Shown piece after piece: positions 1 to 5,975 of a stretch of DNA of 38,086 bases; within the stretch, counting starts at the first letter, position 1, and each line of letters begins with the position of its first letter. The notes under the pieces are model-generated. The model did no database searches. It saw nothing but the letters and a program-made list of their open reading frames with translations, and was not told the DNA's origin. The DNA is from Bacillota bacterium (GTDB taxonomy: Bacteria; Bacillota; Sulfobacillia; Sulfobacillales; JAIMBI01): NCBI GenBank assembly GCA_021818685.1, contig JAKATP010000012.1:1-38086 (forward strand), written 5' to 3'. A program made the position numbers and the translations under genes.

Positions 1-334
1 CTCCTGTCATGTACGGGATCGAAACCATGGATGCTTTGCTACCGACCGCACGTCAACAATTGCGTGTTCCGGTCACACTGACGTCTTTACAGCCGGGAGC
101 TCCCGGACCCCTGAACTCCCTGACGATCGCACTGGAGGTTGCTTTCACCATCGCTCTAGCCGGGATGGCGTCGAGCGCAGCCGGCCAGCGGTCCGGATAC
201 GACGACGGGACGCATTGGAGGAGGAAAGGGCCGGGACGCCCCGAAGGCTCGTGGCCGACCGCCATTGGTGAGCCGAGTCCGTGCTGCACGGCAGTGCCTG
301 GTTTGGCTTCACGGCCGACCGATGACGTTGGGCT

Positions 335-806
335 GTGGCCCCTAAGGCGGTCTGGCGCCAACTCATCCGGCAGGCCGCGATCCAAGGACTGGGAGTGGCC
401 GTGTTTGCCATCGTGACGGCCGAGATCTTCGAACGGGTTCCCGCCATGATGCTGGCCGCTCCCGTGACCTGGCTGCAGCGTTGGTCGTGCTCGGGGCCAT
501 TGCGCCCGCGCCCGGATGGTAGCCCCCCAAGATCCGTTCTGCGGCTTCAAGCCGGAACCGCCGGCGGGACACATACGGCTCTGCCTATCGACGGCCACCC
601 AGCTCGGGTGGACGTTGGCGGGAGCGGCCTCGCGTCGCTTGTTGCTCGCTGTCGAAACGCTCCTCGTTCCAGCAGCCGTGACCCACGGGGTGCGCTTGAT
701 CGAGTTTGCTTGGCACAGCACCCTCCAAGTCACAGTGCTGGGCGAGCACTTGTTGGTCCATGGGGGCTTGTTGATGATGCTGGCGGATATGGTGACCCCG
801 GATTGA
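335..806 (+). pseudogene. Possible decayed membrane-protein gene
   Basis: Protein-like stretches lie in three reading frames in succession. From 335 to about 470 the frame contains a hydrophobic segment (GLGVAVFAIVTAEIF). From about 470 to 530 another frame reads DLAAALVVLGAIAP and then stops at TAG. From about 530 to the TGA at 806 a third frame ends in a hydrophobic stretch (VLGEHLLVHGGLLMMLADM). The whole looks like a small membrane protein broken by frameshifts. No family was recognised, no good ribosome binding site was found, and the apparent coding signal could be a by-product of high G+C. Confidence 0.25.
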
Positions 807-989
807 CGGCTGTCGCGGCGGGCAAGATCGCGCGGGCTGGAACCGTTTGGCCGCCGGGGACGTGGGCGATGGACACGAGCCTCGTGGGATGCCTGTTCTC
901 TGTATGCTCCGTTGAGCCCGTCGGAGCCCGCGCCGCTGTAACCCAGCGGCCTGCGGCTCTTCAGGTCCCCGGCGGCGTGGGACCGCCCT

Positions 990-1030
990 AAAATTTCGGT
1001 GGGATCGCCCGCGGGCCGGTCCCACCGAAA
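990..1030 (-). terminator. Intrinsic terminator after the cysteine-rich ORF
   Basis: An 11-bp perfect inverted repeat (994-1004 with 1020-1030) has a loop that can itself fold on GCCCGCGGGC. On the minus strand it is followed by TTTT (plus-strand AAAA at 990-993). It lies 10 nt past the stop of the minus-strand cysteine-rich ORF, which supports that ORF being transcribed. Confidence 0.7.
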
Positions 1031-1040
1031 CCGGGTCGCC

Positions 1041-1178
1041 TCAGCGCGCCCTGCTCTGGCATTGGCACGAGTGGCAGGTGCAGCTTCCCTGGCACGTGCA
1101 GTGGCTCCCACACTGGCCGCTTTGGCATTGGCTGCAGCAGCACGAGTCTGCTGCATGGATGGCAGCGTAGGCGAGCAC
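1041..1178 (-). CDS. Small cysteine-rich peptide (11 Cys in 45 residues)
   Basis: A 45-residue ORF with a GTG start at 1178. The purine-rich ribosome site GAGAGGAG (1189-1196) lies 10 nt upstream, and an intrinsic terminator follows at once. The first 11 residues are ordinary (MLAYAAIHAAD). The rest holds 11 cysteines among Ser, Gln, Gly, His and Thr, with one CCC and three CxC motifs (CTC, CTC, CQC). This spacing resembles metal-thiolate proteins such as metallothioneins. A ribosomally made, modified peptide (leader plus Cys-rich core) is an alternative, but no modification enzyme is nearby. An in-frame ATG at 1274 would give 77 residues but has no matching ribosome site. Function is inference from composition only. 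Overlapping frames are also open here because of the high G+C, so expression is unproven. Confidence 0.5.
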   Translation of the reverse strand: MLAYAAIHAADSCCCSQCQSGQCGSHCTCQGSCTCHSCQCQSRAR

Positions 1179-1326
1179 AAGATCACGACTCCTCTCTATG
1201 TGCGTAGACTGACGTGCGTAGCGTCCCCCCGGATGACGTGTTAATGCGCAAGCCGCACCGTCATTCATCCTCATCGTTGTCTGGCTTCCGCGCCCAGACC
1301 TACGGATCTACGACCGATGGGCGGTA

Positions 1327-2030
1327 TCATGCGTTACCCGTTCGAACCCGTGGACGGGACGCAGCCTCAGGGTCACCGCGGAGGTGGTGCTGGTCGTCCG
1401 CGCCCGGAAAGAGGGCTGAACGAATGCGGGCAATGTGGGTGAAGCCTTGGGGAAAGTTGCCGAGAAACTGATCAGTTGCGAGACCAATCTCCTCCGCGTA
1501 CAGACCTACGTCGTTAGCCCGCTTCAGCATGGCCTCAAACAGTCGCCGTCCCTCCTCAACCCGCCCTGCCAGCACGAGGGGTTCACGAGCCAGAAGGCGC
1601 AGACGATGAAGGCGCCCACATCGCCGGCCAGTTCATCCCCTCCTCGGTAGCGCCTGACTAGTTCGCCGGTTCCCAGTTCCCGCCGGACCCCGTCAATCGT
1701 CCGCTGGATCCGCGGATCGTTGGGCGGAATAAGCCCCACCACCGATATCGCGAGCACGCTTGCATCCAGTGCCGTCCCGCCCAGGCTCTGCACAAACGCT
1801 CCCATCGTCCGGGAGTACCCTGTGCGAAGGATGAGGCGGCGCAGGCGCCGCCTCTCCCGCCGCCAGCGGTGGAGTTCTCCCGGGAGCCCGTACGTCTACG
1901 ACAGCTCGATTCCCCGGTCGAGCGCTACCCAGCACATCAGCTTCGAGCGGACGAACTGACCCGGACGACCCCGTCGCGCTTTCCACCTGATGGTGTTGCT
2001 GGTCCGAAGACGCGCGTGCTCACCGTCGAG
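1327..2030 (-). pseudogene. GH15 glucoamylase-like pseudogene (C-terminal half)
   Basis: Read on the minus strand, the fragment matches the C-terminal catalytic half of bacterial glycoside hydrolase family 15 proteins (glucoamylase/trehalase type). Recognisable pieces in order are [55 protein letters not shown] and GNFPQGFTHIARI. It cannot be translated as one protein. A TAG at 1896-1898 interrupts it after IELS, a TGA at 2031-2033 closes the upstream end, and a frameshift near 1575-1595 separates the AFWLV part from the LAGRVEEGRRLFEAML part. The N-terminal domain and start are absent. I infer a dead gene in a decaying region. Confidence 0.75.
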
Positions 2031-2040
2031 TCATCCGCCC

Positions 2041-2725
2041 TTTTTCAGGCGGAGACACATCGGATCCCGGATACTCGGCGACTCGGTACCTCGTCTCCAG
2101 CGTACAGGTTGGACCGCCCGTTGTTACCGCGGTCAAAGTGGTTCGTCAGCGCAAGGGACGGACGTCTCCCGACATGAGCCGGGCCGCGCGTAGGTCGTCG
2201 TGCAAGTGGGCCCTTCACACCAAAGGGCGGTCTCCACCACGGCCCAGGCCCCATGATGAAAACGCAGCCGAAACGGGCGGGTCCGTGTTCAGGCGTGCTA
2301 AGACTCCAAAACCGGGGCCCCTACCGCTGCGGCGGGTCACGATAACGGCGGGCGCTGAGACTGCGGCAAGTTGTGCGCCGCCACGTCCTGGGGGCGAGCC
2401 GGGTGGTCTATCGTCGACGCCGTCATCGCGAACAGGTCTTCGGGAGACCTCTTCCCACCATCCGACCTGGAACTCGGTGGGGGAGATACCCCGCGTAGCG
2501 AGGACAGATCGCCTCGACCGACCACCCGAGCAGTTTGGAGCCGGGTGAGCTGTCAAGAACACCGTCGGCTTCCTAGACCGTCCCTATCCCCTTTGTCATC
2601 TCGCTCCCCCGCTCCCGCATGAGAGGTGAAGAAGGTTCGATGACAATCGGCGGGAGGATGCCCACAGGCATAGCACCGCCGATGCCCACATGGCAGGTCC
2701 GGACGTCATCGAGGGGGACAACCCC
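2041..2725. other. Gene-poor stretch, no recognisable gene
   Basis: Several open frames of 60-130 codons run through this stretch on both strands, but none has a convincing ribosome site, a known motif or a plausible amino-acid composition. They look like chance frames in G+C-rich DNA. It lies upstream of the broken GH15 gene and is probably part of the same decayed region. No tRNA, insertion-sequence end or repeat array was seen. Confidence 0.4.
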
Positions 2726-2751
2726 AAAAAGAGACCGGCTGTGGCGGCCGG
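2726..2751 (-). terminator. Possible terminator downstream of the M50-like gene
   Basis: On the minus strand CCGGC (2747-2751) pairs with GCCGG (2735-2739) across a 7-nt loop, and the hairpin is followed by TCTCTTTTT. The stem is short (5 bp) and lies about 65 nt beyond the stop codon, so the call is tentative. Confidence 0.35.
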
Positions 2752-2815
2752 CCGGATTGCCTGCTTACAGAGGTCGTGGTCCGACACCGAGGAGACCGAC
2801 CGGAGCGACAAAATC

Positions 2816-3208
2816 TTAGCGGCTCAGCTGCTGATGCGGGCGCCGGTGTCCCTGTCCCCAAAAGGAGCGGATGAGGGCTCCGTCGCTCTTCGACCACCAG
2901 GGTCCCAGATTCAAAGTGGCGTCGGCCGCTACGATAACGAGAGCCCAGGCCATGAGACGCATGTTCACGATCCCGGCCAGCGAAAGCCCGCTCAGCGCCC
3001 CCGCGACGAGAATCTCAGACAGGGTGCCCGCCCAGACGGTCTGGAGACGACGGCGAATCGACAGCCCGGTGAGATCCAGCGAAACGCCAATGGCCAGCCC
3101 ACGAAAGACGAGCCCCCGAAACCGGCCACCGAGGCCCACGGTGGTGACGATATGGCCGAGTTCGTGCGACGCCAGGAGCACCGCCACGAGAATAAGCACC
3201 GTGAGCAT
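2816..3208 (-). CDS. Minimal site-2-protease-like (M50) membrane metalloprotease
   Basis: A 130-residue hydrophobic protein. The first helix carries the zinc motif HELGH (residues 15-19, in ASHELGHIVTT). Near residue 102 is NLGPWWSKSDG, which fits the second M50 motif N-x-x-P...DG that supplies the third zinc ligand. Both halves of an intramembrane zinc protease active site are therefore present in a very short protein without PDZ or CBS domains. The ATG at 3208 is preceded by a strong purine-rich site (GGAGGGGAGGG, about 3214-3224). Family members cleave membrane-embedded anti-sigma factors or peptides. The substrate here is unknown and no anti-sigma gene is adjacent. The last 20 residues are basic and look unstructured. 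Confidence 0.7.
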   Translation of the reverse strand: MLTVLILVAVLLASHELGHIVTTVGLGGRFRGLVFRGLAIGVSLDLTGLSIRRRLQTVWAGTLSEILVAGALSGLSLAGIVNMRLMAWALVIVAADATLNLGPWWSKSDGALIRSFWGQGHRRPHQQLSR

Positions 3209-3316
3209 GTAATCCCTCCCCTCCTATCTGGAATTTTATGTTCGGGACCGTGCTGTCGGCCCCGCCAGGATACTGCGCTCCTCCGCCCGTCCGGTTCGAA
3301 GATGCCGACAGACGCT

Positions 3317-4432
3317 TTAGGATCCACCCCCCCACGCCAACTCCAGAAGGACCGTGCCCAGCTCCGCCGCCGGAGCACCGGTCACATTTGACAAGAGGGC
3401 CACCGCGATACCGTATTCCGGCAGGACCGCCATGTATGACGACACTCCGCTCATGTCGCCCGTGTGATACATTCGCCGCGCTCCCGCATACCGGTCGAGA
3501 TACCATCCGAGACCATACCAGGGCCCCGCGGTCGAGCCCTCTCCGATGATGATGCGAGGCGTCTCCATCCGGTGCCGCCAACTCGCCGGCAGAAGTGCCG
3601 GTCCCGATCGTCCGACCTCCACGAAAGCCTCCAGGTAGCGAGCCAAATCTTCGGTTGTCGTACGCACGAATCCGTCGGCCAGTGTAGCCGGAGCCTGCGG
3701 CCAGGCCGGAATGCACACCGGGTTCCCGTCCACATCCGGCTCAAAGAGTTCTGTGACCGCCCCGGCGGCCGCATCCGGCACAGCCACGCGCGAGCGAGTC
3801 ATGAGACAGGGCGCGAAGACGTGCTCGCGCAAGTATTCCTCGTAAGCCTGGCCGCTAACCGCTTCGATCACATGCCCGATGAGGGCGAAGCCTTCGTTGG
3901 AGTACTGAAACCGCTGCCCCGGCCGCCCCACCGGGGCCCGTCCTTCCCGCCCCATGGCCGCCAGGAGGTCGTCAACCGTCTCCATCGGCGGACCGATAGC
4001 CCCCTCCTCCGCCCGGAACCGACGCTGCTGAGCCGGCGTGTAGGAGTTCCATTTAGTGGCCAGGTTGAATGCCCGCGAATATTCGGGCAGACCGCTTGCG
4101 TGAGAGAGGAGATGCTGCAGACGGACACGACCGGCGTCGGGGATAACCGCCGCAAATGCCGGAAAGAACTCCACCAGGCGGTCGTCGAGGTCGATCCGTC
4201 CTGCGGCTGCCAGCTGCAAGAGCGCCGTCGCGGTAAATGTTTTCGTGAGGGACGCGATTCCAAAGAGAGTCTTCGCATCGACCGGTACCTGGCCATGCCG
4301 GTCGCATGAACCCCAATTGACGAAGTCGACCACTCCGTCCTGCCACCGCACCAGACCGGCCATCCCCGGGATCCGGTGGCGGATCCGTTCCGTCTCGAGT
4401 CGCTCGTACAGGGCCGTCGTCATCCGCGTCAT
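3317..4432 (-). CDS. Beta-lactamase-fold serine hydrolase (class C/esterase type)
   Basis: A 371-residue member of the beta-lactamase-related serine hydrolase family (Pfam Beta-lactamase). The three active-site motifs are visible: SLTK (SxxK, in FGIASLTKTFTA), YSN (YxN, in RFQYSNEGF) and HTG near the C-terminus (YHTGDMSGVSSYM), replacing the KTG of true lactamases as is common in esterases and D-aminopeptidases. No signal peptide is evident, so it is probably cytoplasmic. The ATG at 4432 was chosen because AAAGGTGG lies about 10 nt upstream. A longer frame to 4612 would run through the promoter of the divergent ctaG gene. The natural substrate cannot be told from sequence. Confidence 0.88.
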   Translation of the reverse strand: MTRMTTALYERLETERIRHRIPGMAGLVRWQDGVVDFVNWGSCDRHGQVPVDAKTLFGIASLTKTFTATALLQLAAAGRIDLDDRLVEFFPAFAAVIPDAGRVRLQHLLSHASGLPEYSRAFNLATKWNSYTPAQQRRFRAEEGAIGPPMETVDDLLAAMGREGRAPVGRPGQRFQYSNEGFALIGHVIEAVSGQAYEEYLREHVFAPCLMTRSRVAVPDAAAGAVTELFEPDVDGNPVCIPAWPQAPATLADGFVRTTTEDLARYLEAFVEVGRSGPALLPASWRHRMETPRIIIGEGSTAGPWYGLGWYLDRYAGARRMYHTGDMSGVSSYMAVLPEYGIAVALLSNVTGAPAAELGTVLLELAWGGGS

Positions 4433-4551
4433 GCTCGCCGTTCCACCTTTCGGAAAACCGTCCCTGTTAGGGTCTTCGTTCGTGATCTCACAAGCCTGTC
4501 CGGGGTCGATCCCCCGGGAAAGCCTCCTGCCGATACGGCCACATTCCGGGC

Positions 4552-4557
4552 TATAAT
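4552..4557 (+). promoter_or_regulatory. -10 element of the ctaG promoter
   Basis: A perfect TATAAT lies 33 nt upstream of the ctaG start, in the short divergent region between the serine hydrolase and ctaG. No good -35 box is seen at 16-18 nt, so the promoter may need an activator. Confidence 0.5.
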
Positions 4558-4589
4558 AGCTCGATACGGCGATTTGGGGAGGCAGGTCG

Positions 4590-5501
4590 ATGTCGGGGAT
4601 CGGGTGGCTCACACCCGGCGTGCTGACGGGCGTGGCGGCCGTGGGCTTAGCCTATGCGTGGCTCATGTGGGGTCCGCCCCGTGGGAGTCGCCCGGCCGAC
4701 GAGGTGCCCACGCGCGGCCAGACACTGTTCTTCTACGCGTCGCTCCTGGCCGCCTACGCCGCCCTCGGAAGCCCGCTTGGCGTCCTGGCGATGACGGTGT
4801 CGTTTACCATGCACATGTTCCAGCACATGATAGCGGGGCTCGCCGTGCCACCCTTTCTCATCCGGGGCATTCCCGGGTGGGCGTGGCGACGTTTCTTTCG
4901 GAACCCCCTCGCTTCCGCCGTGTGGGGACGTCTGACTCGGCCCGTGACGGCGATTGTGCTGTTTAACGTGGTATTCGGCCTCATGGTTTATCCCGCCATC
5001 CTCACCTCCATGGTGCATTCCATGACCGCGATGCTTGGCTGGCATCTACTCCTGATGGCTACGGGCGTCTTCATGTGGTGGCCGATCGTGAGCCCCTCCG
5101 AAGAGTTTCCGCCCCTGCACCCGGGGCTGCAGATTCTCTATCTGTTCTTGGACGGCTTGCCCATGATCTTGCCTTTGGCACTGGTCACGCTCGATACGAC
5201 ACCCTTGTACGCGGCGGCCTACGGCCACCGCACGCTTCTTTGGGGGCTTAGCCTGGCAAGCGATCAACAGCTCGGCGGGGCCTTGTGTCTGACCGTGGTG
5301 CACTTTGTGTACGGCAGCATGGTCTATCCCCGCTACGGAGCCTGGGTACGACGGGAGCGAACGCTGGACGCTTCCTTGGAGCCGACCCTGGTGCACCTCC
5401 CCCGCCGCCCGGTGCCGGTCCTGCTGGCCGACGGCCATACGCCTGCCCCCGTACCGGCGAATGTCGTCCCATGGCCCGGGTCTATGCCGCCTGAAGCCTA
5501 A
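4590..5501 (+). CDS. ctaG: CtaG-family cytochrome c oxidase assembly factor
   Basis: A 303-residue polytopic membrane protein of the caa3-type CtaG family (PF09678). Typical features are many hydrophobic segments and the conserved histidine-rich region MHMFQHMIAGLAVPPF in the second helix. Later pieces include SMTAMLGWHLLLM and VHFVYGSMVYPRYG. In Bacillus CtaG is needed to make active caa3 oxidase, probably in copper-site assembly. This is family knowledge, not shown here. GGGGAGG lies upstream of the ATG with suitable spacing. The C-terminal tail is Pro-rich and soluble. Its presence, with the sdh operon downstream, points to aerobic respiration. No oxidase subunit genes are in the window. 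Confidence 0.88.
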   Translation: MSGIGWLTPGVLTGVAAVGLAYAWLMWGPPRGSRPADEVPTRGQTLFFYASLLAAYAALGSPLGVLAMTVSFTMHMFQHMIAGLAVPPFLIRGIPGWAWRRFFRNPLASAVWGRLTRPVTAIVLFNVVFGLMVYPAILTSMVHSMTAMLGWHLLLMATGVFMWWPIVSPSEEFPPLHPGLQILYLFLDGLPMILPLALVTLDTTPLYAAAYGHRTLLWGLSLASDQQLGGALCLTVVHFVYGSMVYPRYGAWVRRERTLDASLEPTLVHLPRRPVPVLLADGHTPAPVPANVVPWPGSMPPEA

Positions 5502-5602
5502 GGCTCCTGTTTCTGCCGGGCGTGCTCGTGGTACTGTCGTGGCACGACCTGCCCGTGTGGGAGGGGTCGGGTTCGACTGGAGCTATGGAAGGAGGCGTAT
5601 AG

Positions 5603-5869
5603 ATGGCCGACGTGATCATTTACGGCACCCCTACCTGAAGCGACTGCATCGGGGCGAGAGAGTTTCTCTCCCAGCATGGCCATCCCTTTACGTACCATAA
5701 CGTGGCGGAGGATCCCGCCGCCAAAGAGCGGGCGATGGCGTTGAACGGCGGCCGGTTCGGAAATCCCACCATTCTGGTGGACGGCCAGGTGGTGATGGCG
5801 GGCGGAGTCTTCACCCCCGGCATTTTTCGGGGCGTGGACGGGCTTCCCACCGAACTGCGGGAGGCGTAG
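5603..5869 (+). CDS. Selenocysteine-containing glutaredoxin-like protein (in-frame UGA)
   Basis: The reading frame is 88 codons and begins MADVIIYGTPT, followed by UGA (5636-5638), then SDC. It continues without interruption through GNPTILVDGQVV to TAG at 5867. The family is glutaredoxin/NrdH/mycoredoxin: beta-strand VIIYGTPT, active site CxxC, and the cis-Pro in NPTILVDG. The UGA is codon 12 and replaces the first cysteine, giving U-S-D-C with Cys15 as resolving residue. AAGGAGG lies 7 nt before the ATG. A hairpin suited to a bacterial SECIS follows the UGA (separate entry). If the UGA were a true stop, an 11-residue peptide would precede 76 codons of conserved glutaredoxin with no start, which is unlikely. 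Alternatives are UGA read as Cys by an unusual tRNA, or sequencing error. Its neighbour carries the same kind of UGA, arguing against error. It probably acts as a small cytoplasmic thiol/selenol oxidoreductase. Confidence 0.85.
5653..5672 (+). promoter_or_regulatory. Putative bacterial SECIS hairpin in the glutaredoxin mRNA
   Basis: GAGAGA (5656-5661) pairs perfectly with UCUCUC (5665-5670) around a GUU loop, and GG (5653-5654) pairs with CC (5671-5672) with one bulged C. The loop begins 23 nt after the UGA. SelB-binding bacterial SECIS elements are short hairpins at this distance downstream of UGA with a G, usually GU, in the apical loop, which this fits. Confidence 0.6.
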
Positions 5870-5883
5870 CGGGTCCGGATAAG

Positions 5884-5910
5884 AACGGCCCGGGCTCCGT
5901 CCGGGCCGTT
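5884..5910 (+). terminator. Hairpin/terminator between the two UGA-containing genes
   Basis: A 10-bp perfect stem (5884-5893 with 5901-5910) has a 7-nt loop and ends in TTT followed by GGGG. The U-tract is short, so termination may be partial, acting as an attenuator between the two genes. Confidence 0.5.
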
Positions 5911-5975
5911 TGGGGTTTCGGGACTTCTCCCCCTAATCGGCGCACCCGCTAAGCGCCATGGGGCATAATACGGAC

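Noticed and set aside
53-1186. 377-codon minus-strand open frame covering the cysteine-rich ORF
   Set aside because: Composition is Ala/Arg/Pro/Gly-rich with no motif, and its GTG lies only 2-3 nt after the ribosome site, too close. The alternative frame has correct spacing and a terminator directly after its stop.
3233-3316. 8-nt inverted match (CTGTCGGC/GCCGACAG) about 45 nt apart upstream of the M50-like gene, possible riboswitch
   Set aside because: No known aptamer consensus and no terminator or sequestered ribosome site goes with it. It is probably chance in G+C-rich DNA.
2690-3391. 233-codon plus-strand open frame over the M50-like gene
   Set aside because: It lacks motifs and a ribosome site. 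The opposite strand has zinc-protease motifs and a strong ribosome site.
5510-5590. GGTTCGACT resembling a tRNA T-loop, possibly tRNA-Sec
   Set aside because: The flanking bases do not form a T-stem, and no acceptor or anticodon arm can be drawn.
5471-5602. Frame MARVYAA-UGA-SLRLLFLPGVLVVLSW between ctaG and the glutaredoxin, which might be a third UGA protein
   Set aside because: It overlaps the end of ctaG, has no ribosome site, the UGA is not at a conserved cysteine position, and the hairpin after it (AGCC-TAA-GGCT) starts directly at the UGA, unlike a SECIS. It is probably chance, though the segment is hydrophobic.
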